From assembly GCA_001931905.2 (NCBI GenBank), contig MSJI02000864.1, forward strand, positions 1-64,000: a stretch of DNA of 64,000 bases, written 5' to 3'. The position numbers and the translations under genes are program-made. The stretch is from Cladosporium sp. IMV 00045 (lineage: Eukaryota; Ascomycota; Dothideomycetes; Cladosporiales; Cladosporiaceae). The notes below the pieces were generated by a model. The model was not told where the DNA came from and ran no database searches. It saw nothing but the letters and a program-made list of their open reading frames with translations. Positions within the stretch are counted from its first letter, which is position 1. Each line of letters begins with the position of its first letter. This document shows positions 20,543 through 30,010 of the stretch, piece by piece.

Positions 20543-23500
20543 TAGATCATGCGGGAGTGTTGGAGGAGGTAGTACGCTTCGCAACACTAATACGCTGTCT
20601 TCACTGAGTGCCGCATCGAGCCTTGTATGAGAAGCTGCGCCGAAAGTGTCTCTGTCTAGCTATAGCTGCATTGCCGTCCGTTAGTACGGTTCAAAGGACA
20701 CTGGTGCGGCTGGTGCCAACCAACAGGTGTTATTCGTGGGGGTTAACACATTTTTGGGACGCATGCACAAAGCTTCATAAAGTGCTGACGGTCTGACAGG
20801 CGTACTGACGTGTTCCTGTTACAGTCCTGCATTGCATGACTCTAGCTGCTTTTTCCAACACGAAACAAAAACCAACGCTACTGTATCTTATGACCGGTTG
20901 GAATGCGCACCTCCAATGCTGTCGCAGCTTGATTTGAAATATCACACTCGGTCGGCTCGTCTCATCAATCTGACCCTATCAGCTCGAATTGCAACACACC
21001 AAGCACAGCATGCACTCCGAGACGTCTTCAACATTTGCCATACGCTCGAAATGCCGTAAACACGCACTACCGCACCGCATTCGCTTCGAAGCAAGCTATG
21101 ACTGGTCCAAACATCGTGACATCGTCCTAGCAGCGCCACCAACAAGATCACTCTCGACCATCCAAGGAAGTTTGCGAGCGACGGGTAGAGCGCTGCAGTA
21201 CTGTCGTGTGCTGCACCAAAAGTCCGTAGTCAGGTGTCCACCGCCAGGCGTGGAGCCGCCAATCGGCCAGATAACTGCTTTGTATGTTGCGCTGTCTCGG
21301 CCGTAGCTCCAGGTTTCTTGTGACTTTGCCATGCATTAGCCAGTCAATAGGTACGAGCCAGTCAGTATCGCGGGTGCATCTGGACTCCCAAGGTCCTTGA
21401 CCTTGGGAGACCAGGTTGTGGAAAGGCGCAAGTTTTTGGAGGTTTTGTGGGTTTTGTGTGGTCACCAAACCACCGACCGGACGTATTTGCATTAGCTGAT
21501 CTCCAGCTGATCTCCTAACATACTCGGAAACCAACGACCCTGCATTCATGAGGGTGGGCCGAGGAAACTGCTTAATGGTCCTCTTGCTGTCTGTTTATTA
21601 CCTTGTCCGCTCTCGTCCACTTGTTTTATTCTCTATACAACCAATGCTCGCGGCAGCCGACCGTATGTTGCATGTCGTTCCAACAAAATTGTGGCTTATT
21701 TCTCAGTGAAGCGTCATCCTTGCTCTTGTCGGGAGTGCCATCCGACCAGCGACTGCCGACCGGACCTTCCATGAGCCATGCATGAGTTGTAGAACGGTGT
21801 TGGATTGGTCATCAGGTACTTGTTGGATTGAAGCTGCACCCAATCATGCGAGTGTGGCCTGTTTCGATGCAGTTTGTCAGTCTTCTCTTGCAGCGCAGAA
21901 GCGACTACGGTGGCTTTGAGCAGATCTTGTGCCTACATGTCATGTTGTTAGCTGTTTGGACGCGCGGCTGTGTTGTTATACGTGGTGTATAGGTAGTGTT
22001 TGACAGAATATTATCTTCTTGTTGTGTTTCGCTTTCTGGTACAGCTTCAATGATTGGCGTTTTAATGTGTCGAGGCTTTTTAAGGCGATTTGGATGCTCA
22101 CATGAGTTGAAGATTTTGATGAATTATTTTGAAGGTTCATAATAGAAGCAACTGTTACAATGTGTATGTACGCGCACTTCTGGTATATGTTGGATGCCAG
22201 TAATCAATGCTGTATCGCCTGAACGAATGCACATAGCAACGGATGCATGCGTGTAAGTGAGGGGTGAGAATAATGTGGAATGTCCGGTGTTGGCATTCAT
22301 CGATCGTATGTCAACTCACGTGCTGTTCGGCAGCATGCCTCTAGCCATATGCCGCTCCCAAGTCATAATGACAGGTGAGCATATTACCTGTCAAAAGTGA
22401 CGTACCGTGGAGCGCAATCCTTTGTGGGCAATATGTGCATTGGATCCTTTAATCTGAACAGGCTGAACGGGTGAGGATTGCGGCAATGAGATCAAGCCTT
22501 CAGGGCACACCCTCAGACCGATCCTTGTTGATTTGGTTTTACAGACTATACTATAGTCTCTCGAGTCGAGAGAGGTGTCGTCAATTCGTAGTCACGATAT
22601 GGACCCACTAGCGTTGCGCTGTAGCGTGAGAGAGAGAAAAGAATGCGAGCCGCCCAATCAGAACGCTTTGTGAGGGACCTAAATTACTCAGGAACATTGA
22701 AATAGTAGGATCATCAAGGATCGAGGCTCCGATCCATCGAACGCTCTACCAGAGTCTTGAAACTTGCAGGCTCGCACGTGCCGATTGGGAAGGCGGAAAG
22801 GCCGATGGGTGGAATCCTGATGGACGCAAAAAAATCCCTCCGTAGCTTCAAACGATAGAGAAGCGAAGGAACTGGTGATTCGGGACATGAGAGGGTCTTC
22901 TCCATACGCAGATTAGGCATGAAGATCCGAGGGTCGAAGACGGCAAATAGCGAGATGGAGACATCGCGTACAGGACATTCCTAGTCGTGCTATTGGCTTG
23001 TGGCTTGACTTGCTGATTCAGACAAGCAGGTTGCAATTCGACTTGACGAGCCAGTCTGAAGTACGCCGCAGGCTAAGGATGCCTTGAAATTGACCATTCG
23101 TGATCCTTGGACAATATGCTCAAGACTTGATACATCTAAAACTCCTGAAGGATGTTTCCAAGAACGACGCTGTTGACTCACTCGCGGCGCCAACGTAGAA
23201 TGTGACGAAGGGGCGGTTTGAGTCGTGAAGTCGATTACCAGTATTCGTTTTGCGACCTGTATCATTCATTGAGATCCGCCGCCAGCGGAAGTCGGGCTAC
23301 GACTCATCAGTCCGTTCCAGAACTTGAGTGGAGAACTTGACGGCGATTTCCGGTGTGATATGGCCCTTACGGGGCCGGCGACATTTGGCCGTAGAGCCAG
23401 TGACGGAGAAATCTCTCTAGTTCATTGATCCCTTCCCCCTTGGATTAGCAGACGAATACTTGCGCTTGTCGATCCTACAACAAGCTAAAGATGGTGCAGA

Positions 23501-24744
23501 AACTCCAGGCAACGAAAAGAGATGCATTGACGTACCCCGTACGGCGCTACGCCAGAGGGAGCAGGACTGATATGTAGGATTTACACATCGCGCCCAGAGA
23601 CTTGCTGGTGGGCCATCTGCGGTCAGTCTAATTGTGGCGTCCTAATGGAGTTTTCCGTCTTGGGGTTGTGCATCAGTAGTGTATGCATGCAATGTACAGA
23701 TCGAGCGCTAGAGGCCACCGCAAGATTTGTAGTGTTAGAACTACATGGCTGCGGCGAGCGCAGTGGTTTTGGGACATGGCAGGGCGGTGAAGTAAGATGG
23801 CAGGCGATTTCTCCGAGTCCGACGGGGTGCAGTATGGCACGCGAGAGGCATGTCATGTCATACGTGCAGGTATGTATACACAGCCCGGGAAGTTCACAAT
23901 GGCAGTTCACGTCCCACTTTGATGGTCCTCGGTCTGCAGGGGCTCTCTGGTGGGCGCACAAGAACTGCCTCCTCAACCGTCGGGAGACGGAGTGGTGGCT
24001 TGCGGTCCTTCCTGGAGGAGCCCACGATCATCCTGCCATTCGCCCAAAGGATGACTAACGTTGCGCGAGTCAAACAAAGTCATGTATCATCAGCCTCATG
24101 GGATTGCGGTCGAGACGGGAGGATTTCAGGGATCGCGATGTGGAGGGGTGATGGCTCACGGGCATCGATCAGAATCGCAGACACCCAAGGACCGGTGTGT
24201 GGTAGAGTTCGGCGACTACTGTGCACCGATTGAAATGAAAGGGCGACTGGGCGGAGAGTGCCGTACCGCCGCCGAACCTTGAAGGGGCCCTCCGAGCCTT
24301 GAGCCGGCGAGCAGACGCCGTGGTGAGCGTGGCAGGATGGCAAGTGCCGAAAACCCACACTCCTAGTGCTGATTTAGCCTTTGCGCAAGCGACTCTTGCG
24401 TCCACCGGACCGCGTAGAGTGAAAGTGGAGTCGGGGGCGGTCGGCCTGCCTCTTCCATAATATTTCAGAACACGAGGGCGCTTGGCGGCACAAATGTCAA
24501 GTCACGCGGCGGACACGCGCTATGAATAGGCTGGCACAGAGGAGCCAACCAACCTGCATCATCCTGCCTGCAGCGTGCTGCAATCCACGAGAGGCAGGCA
24601 GCATGACGTACGACGGCGAGGTCAGAGATCGCCATCCGGCACTGTGGTAGTGCGTGAGAAAGTCATGTAGCGACAACGACAATTCGTTCGTCGAGATGGA
24701 ACCCTGCCGTCGCCGAACCTCATGTCAGACTCGATCGCCCAGCC
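20543..24744. other. Gene-poor 4.2 kb, copy A
   Basis: No convincing gene is present. Short frames at 23645-24058 and elsewhere are not preserved in frame in copy B. The sequence is not A/T-skewed as expected for strong RIP, has no long terminal repeats that I can see, and is as similar to copy B (about 97% in sampled stretches) as the coding part. Near 22540-22580 there is a short inverted repeat (CTATACTATAG next to CTCTCGAGTCGAGAG) kept almost fully in copy B. Confidence 0.6.
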
Positions 24745-24764
24745 NNNNNNNNNNNNNNNNNNNN
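24745..24764. other. Assembly gap (20 N)
   Basis: Exactly 20 N lie between the last base of segment copy A and the first bases (an A-run) of copy B. The true size is unknown. Because the gap coincides with the copy boundary, the join itself is unproven. Confidence 1.
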
Positions 24765-24850
24765 AAAAAAAAAAAAAAACACAAAGAAAGGAGGCAAAGG
24801 CTTGTTGACTTCGTAACGCCACCAAAAAACCAAAAAACGACAAAAAAGGG
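24765..24850 (+). repeat. A-rich low-complexity tract at the gap
   Basis: An A-run directly after the N block, followed by CACAAAGAAAGGAGGC and CCAAAAAACCAAAAAACG words. It matches the right part of the tract at 12890-13035. Confidence 0.8.
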
Positions 24851-25506
24851 GGAGGGGAGGCGTTTCTTTGCGTTTTGTTTTTGCATGCGAGGTAAGGATA
24901 TTGCGATCTTTACGATTGACCGGCACTTACTGACGAGATGTGCAACAGTTTTGTTCTGCCGCGTTCTTGCATATGAGGGGTTTGGACATCAAACCCCTTT
25001 TTGGTTCTGCTGCGTTCTTGCTTTTCTGATGCGTTCTTGCTTTTCTGTCGCGTTCTGCGTACCAAAAAATCAAAAAATCCACAAAAAAAGGAAAGGGGGC
25101 TTTCTGTTGCACACAAGGTTCGAATACTCCATTCCTATACTGCATAGATAAGGCCTGACGAAAGACTAACAAATGAATAGGTGTTTCTTCGTATTCTGTT
25201 TCGCACTCGGAGGTTGAAGATGCCCTGGCCAAGTGTTTTCTGTCCACATTCCAGTGGATCTTGGCGGGAAAACAGTTGGCCGGGCGCGAACATCCAGAAC
25301 AGAGTATTCAAACTTGTCTTCCAGAATTGCACTTGAACTTCAACATTCATAGTGCGTATTTTAGCCGCATCAAGACAGGCGCGTGAAACTGTTTGTGAAT
25401 CATCATTGTCTGCCATGGATTGCATACCTCGGCGACTACATCTCTCTGAAGCCTTCCGCTTCCGGCTTGCTTGTGTTTGGACGTTTGCAACAAAGACACA
25501 CACTCC

Positions 25507-26937
25507 ATGTCGCCGCTTCGTGATCCAGCAAAGCCATGGCCGTATTCCTTCTGCGGCCTTTTCTGTATCTTCTGTAAGCCCACTGTCGGAGCACGGTAAT
25601 CAATCTGGTAGTCTATCCCGTTGCTCTCTTACGTATCCTCTTCAGCCTTTCGTATCGCATCCCCAAGCATTTCTAACATCGCCAACCTGGATCCACCAGA
25701 AGAACCAGTCTGGTTCCGCCGCCTTCCTCGCTACCCAACGACGCCCGTACGCTCCTTTGCCGGTATCTGGTCGCCTGAGGTAACGCCAGCTATGGCAACG
25801 AACATGCAAGCAATACCACCCAACGAGCGACCCTCCCCGACGCCCTCATCAATATCAGAATCATCAAACAGAAGCGACCTCACTCCAGCGCCCGTCGTCG
25901 CATCACGACCACGCCCCGGCCGTACGCCCACCAAAGTGCCCCTGCGCACCGCCTTCCGCACCTTCACCAGCATGGCGACCGTCATCGTCGGCGACGAGAA
26001 ATCCACCGCCCGCCCACCCGTCACCTACCTCATCCACAAAGAACTCCTCACCAGCGCCAGCCCCTTCTTCGCCGCCGCCCTCAACTCCACCTTCGCCGAG
26101 GGCCTCGACCAAACCGTCCGCCTGCCGGAGGAAAAACCCGAAATCTTCGAATGGTTCCTCCAATGGCTCTACGCCGGCAGCCTAACCCTCCCCCTCCCCG
26201 CCTGGCAAGGCCCTGCACACCTCCCCCCTCACCTCCTGCACTCCCATCCCAACTCCCATCCCAACACCCCCTCCTGGACGGCCGCGGCCCTCGCCCAATC
26301 CTCCCCCACCACCGACGGCGACCTGCGCAACCACGCCGGCAGCCCCAAGTACTTCCTCCTCATCGACCTGTACGGTCTGAGCGACCGCCTTCTCACCTCC
26401 CCGCTCAGCAACCACATTCTAAGCACCATCGCGCGCCTCAGCGAAGCGACAAACTCCGTCCCCACGCCTTCCGACACGCGCATTCTCTACGAGCAGATCC
26501 GCGCCAACGCGCCCTTGAAGAATCTGATTCTGGACCTTTTCGCGTACAAGAAAACCGATAAGTTGCTAGAAACGCACAGAGACGAATGGCACGCCCGTTT
26601 CCTCCGCGAGCTGGTCGTCAAACTCAAACGGCCCGGCCCGGAAGGCGTGCAGAGGCACGAACTCGTCGCGTGGCGTCCTAGTAGCTATAGTTCCACGCGC
26701 GCTTGTGAGGGGTGTAGAGAAGTGCTGAAACCGGGCGGGAGTCATGAGAAGTGCGCGCTTTGCGAACGCGCTTTTTGCGCGGGGTGTGTGAGGAGGAGTA
26801 AGGTTGTGGGTGCGGGTGCGGTTGTGGCGGATGGGAAAGTGATTTTGGGGGAGGATACGGGTGGCTGTAAGCCTTGGACGGGGAGGGGGTTGTGTGGGAG
26901 GTATCATGAGCATGGGGAGGGGGAGGGGTGTGCGTAG
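25507..26937 (+). CDS. BTB/POZ-domain protein with C-terminal Cys-rich motif, copy B
   Basis: Paralogue of the gene at 13677-15097, 452 residues with the same model: exon 1 25507-25573, 72-bp intron, exon 2 25646-26937. The BTB core is almost unchanged (VIVGDEKS to EWFLQWLYAG). A 12-base duplication adds four residues (HPNSHPNS) in the His/Pro-rich loop after the BTB domain. The C-terminal cysteines (CEGCREVL, CALCERAFCAGC, CKPW, LCGRYHEH) are all retained. Most differences lie in the first 110 residues and in the Gly/Val stretch near the end. Both copies appear able to make protein. As in copy A the start codon is tentative; the long frame itself opens without ATG. Confidence 0.75.
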
Positions 26938-27141
26938 GGGAGGTGTGTTTGGGGGTTTTAGGTGGCGTTCGTGGGTTTGGGTTGAGTTGGGTTGGAATTC
27001 ATTCATCATTGTCGTTGGTCTCGTATTTCAAAGAATTCCTCGAAAAAATACCATGCTCCAGGTCTCAACGATGGAAAATGCCCTCAACGCGCTCTCATGA
27101 AGGTGAGGATTTCGGTGCAGGGTTGATCGTCATCACTTCCC
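26938..27141. other. Convergent 3' region of BTB and ankyrin genes, copy B
   Basis: About 200 bases between two stop codons of convergent genes. Nothing else is seen. In copy A the corresponding spacer is 15098-15265. Confidence 0.5.
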
Positions 27142-29213
27142 TCATCTCCAGTTCTGCTCTCTTTTTCGGACGACTTGTTGGTCTCCCAAATTGATGATCT
27201 CCCATATGAAACGCGGCCTCCTCCAATCAGATTGCCACAGCCTCTCTACTTCTTGAATGTCTTGCATCACCACAGATTCCTCATGGCTCAAAGGTATCTC
27301 CTCCAACAAGCCATCCATCTGCGATCGAAAATCGTTGTCGTCCCAAGAGTCCAGGTATTTCAGCGCATGGTAGTGCTCAGGTGTGTAACGTCGCGTGTAA
27401 GTGGGAACGCGTGGATGATGGGCGAGGTGATCGCTCACGTCAATGCCTGCTCGATCCAAAGCGCAATACCATAAGTCGCGTATAAAGCTTCCGTTGATGG
27501 TGTCTGTCGTGTCATCGACATGATCGAAGACTGTGCAACCTTCCTTGTCTTTCGCGTGTATGTCTTTGAACACGCTCAGGAGGAACAGCAGTGCTGCTAA
27601 TTCCCGAGAAAAGGATGGCACGCACGGCGTGCCATGAACGAAGAAATAAAAAAGGCAATTATGCCCCTTCTTATCGGTCTCTGCAAAATCGCCACCCGCA
27701 CTAGATAGCCGCTGCAGTATTGGCAGGTTGTGAAATCTAGAAGCGCGCAGCCAAAGGCTTTCAGATGTATGTTCTTCCCTGTATGTCCTGAGGTCGAAAA
27801 ATTCGCCCCCTTCGGTGCACAATAAGTCAAGGCGAGTCTGGGCTTTTGTTCAGCATCAGTCCAGGAAATACGAGAATGAGTACGTAGACTTGCCGTGGTC
27901 TTGCTGCGCATCGCATACATTAATGGAGAGTACGATTTGTGAGTATAGAGGGTAGGGTCAGCTCCAGCACGAAGCAACAATTTGATGCACATAATGCTGC
28001 GTGGATCCTCGTCGCCCAATGACAAGCACCAGGAAAGAGGCGTTCTGATGAACTTCAAACATGTGGCGCTGAGTATTCGTGTCAGAACTATTGACAAAAC
28101 AAAGGCGTTTATGGTCAGGGTCTGAATTTTGACAGGCGATGGCTCCGGACACAAACAATATCTTGTATGTGAGGGTATACCACCAGCTTGCATCGTGAGT
28201 GGAGACTTACATTCTCATACCAAGCCTCTCAACATCGGCACCCTGCTCTATGAGGTACCGGCAGCAATTGATGCTGTAAAAATGACAGGCGTACTTCTAA
28301 AATCAGCTTCGGTGTGAGATCTATTTTAAGACAGACTTACATGTAGCAAGGATCGATTCTCTTCGTCACAGTCCCGCGTAGTAGCTGTGCCATTCTCGAT
28401 GAGCTCTCTGAGACTTTGGAGATTGTCTTGTTTGATCATCTCGAACACTTCAGAGTCATTTGGGATGATGCGGTAGGCAAACACGACTGGAGGTAAAAAA
28501 GTCCTTCCAAGATGCTCTATCGCTCCAAAGTAAGCCTGAACTGGGTGTCCTGTGGCAGGCGATTGAGGCTCTAGACACAGGGAGTATAGCAATTTGATGA
28601 CTTCGCTGCCGTCTTCATCCCTTGACTTGACCGTTGTAGCGGTGAGGTATATTTTCCAAGACCCGGATGTGGCAGTGTTGTGTCTTCGAGTAGTCCGAAC
28701 GAGCTTTGAACGGCCGCTTCGCTGGAAGTCTGCGTTGATGTCAACTTGTCTGGCGACACGCAAGCAGTCGTCGATATTCTCAAAGTCTTCCGAAGTATTG
28801 CTGTGCAATTCGAGATCGTTGCTCTGGAAAGCCTGGATTATGGCCAATATTTGCTGCACCACCTTCTTCGCATCTGGGCCTTTCAACTGGTCTTTCACCC
28901 TCTTAGAGAATTTGGGCAGCTTCCTCAACGCCTTTTCCAGCGATGACTCTCCGTTGTGCTTAAACGGACGCTGCTCTTTCTCATCCAGGCATCGCTTGCG
29001 CTTCAGCGAAAAGGACTCGCCTGTTTCGTGCGACACAGGCCCGTATGGTCTCAGACGCTGCGAAGAATAATGGCTAGCCGAGCACACGATGTAAGTGTGA
29101 CAGCTATGGTCGTTGAAGGCACTGTGGTAATGAACGTCGCCCAGTTGTGCTCGCGCGTTGTCTTGTATGATGGTCCTGTCGTATGTGTAGCCTGTCGCAG
29201 CGTGCCCTTCCAT
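27142..29213 (-). CDS. Fungal ankyrin-repeat protein, copy B (full length)
   Basis: Four exons (29213-28341, 28293-28211, 28044-27890, 27842-27142; introns 47, 166 and 47 bp) add up to an exact 604-codon frame, which supports the model. Residues 1-100 are low complexity with a basic cluster (LKRKRCLDEK). A conserved helical part holds KFSKRVKDQLKGPDAKKVVQ, and the block FAYRIIPNDSEVFEMIKQDN, typical of a large fungal ankyrin family, comes before the repeats. Ankyrin units include SLLHYACHFYSINCCRYLIE, LLLRAGADPTLYTH and a degenerate third one around LPILQRLSSAGGDFAETDK. The role is unknown; such repeats bind other proteins. The frame is open upstream of the ATG (GDELQNNAESR, DELYDAAKQRHPTD), so a further 5' exon may exist. 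The copy-A gene is broken in the last third. Confidence 0.72.
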
Positions 29214-30010
29214 CACGGCATATACCGCTCGCGAGATGTCTGTTGGATGTCTTTGTTTGGCAGCGTCGTAAAGTTCGTCCTCAGGGGTGTCTGCAAAGGG
29301 TCGGCTCTCAGCATTGTTCTGGAGTTCGTCCCCAAGGGGGAGAAAGACAGAAGGTCTATGGAGCCCACAGCCTCGTCAGGCGCCCAAGCCCTCAGCTGAG
29401 TATCATCCCGAGTGTGTACTGATGTCTAACCCTCGTCAAGAATGATTGGTCTGCGTTCACCGCGTGGCGTTCACCACGAAACCGCATACCGCGGTATCGG
29501 CACGCTTTCAGCCTTGCATATACGGAGGGGTCGTTGATCAAGACCTTCCATACCTGGACAAAAAGAAAGGCATAAGATAGGAAGACTCTCATAGATGAGT
29601 ACATGTACCTATCGTGGACCGCGACGTGCCCATGACCTTATGCTGGGTCAGGCCACTGTTGGCGTTGAATTATCGAAGTTGTCGAGCTGCGAATTGTCGT
29701 TCCGGATGCGGTCATGTCGGTCAAAACAATTTGTCCAAGATATGGAGCCATGTCATCAGATACATGTACATGTTACAGTAAGCATCAGAATAATTTCTCT
29801 GTTTCATATGATAGTACCTGACTTCGAATGTTGATATCTCGAACACAACATTCACGTTCATGTTCAAGTTCATGTTGTTGATCATTTGGATGACGTCATC
29901 AACGGCGCTCGTCTCGCGTCTCACCAACGCGCATATTGAATACATGCATTCATTAGCCGCATAAACAAGAGCACTCTGGAAAAGTCACATATCCGGACGG
30001 CTAATGAGAA
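29214..30010. other. Region between ankyrin gene and ligase gene, copy B
   Basis: It holds the possible 5' extension of the ankyrin frame (to about 29370) and the ligase promoter. Nothing else is supported. Confidence 0.5.
29891..29931 (+). promoter_or_regulatory. Putative CRE/ATF site and paired ACGCG boxes upstream of DNA ligase, copy B
   Basis: TGACGTCA (29891-29898) and two ACGCG cores (29915-29919 on the minus strand, 29927-29931 on the plus strand) stand in the same order and at nearly the same distance from the ATG as in copy A, although the DNA just to the left has changed between copies. Function is inferred. Confidence 0.4.

Larger units (their letters stand above)
12950..24744 (+). 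repeat. Duplicated segment, copy A
   Basis: This 11.8-kb stretch matches 24765-37921 in the same orientation along its whole length, covering the BTB, ankyrin and ligase genes and the gene-poor part behind them. By eye, sampled coding and non-coding stretches differ at about 2.5-4% of bases. Compared with copy B, copy A lacks about 290 bp inside the ankyrin gene, the ~420-bp minisatellite, and about 540 bp near its right end (junction at about 24265). It ends exactly at the run of 20 N. Confidence 0.95.

Noticed and set aside
22714..23036. Overlapping minus-strand frames that recur in copy B
   Set aside because: They are similar only because the whole segment is duplicated. No domain, no consistent start, and frame changes between copies.
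23645..24058. 137-codon frame conserved in part in copy B (36285-36695)
   Set aside because: After about 100 codons the two copies are in different frames because of small indels, which argues against coding.
20543..24744. RIP-mutated transposon
   Set aside because: The region is not A/T-enriched and has no reverse transcriptase, transposase or terminal repeats that I can see.
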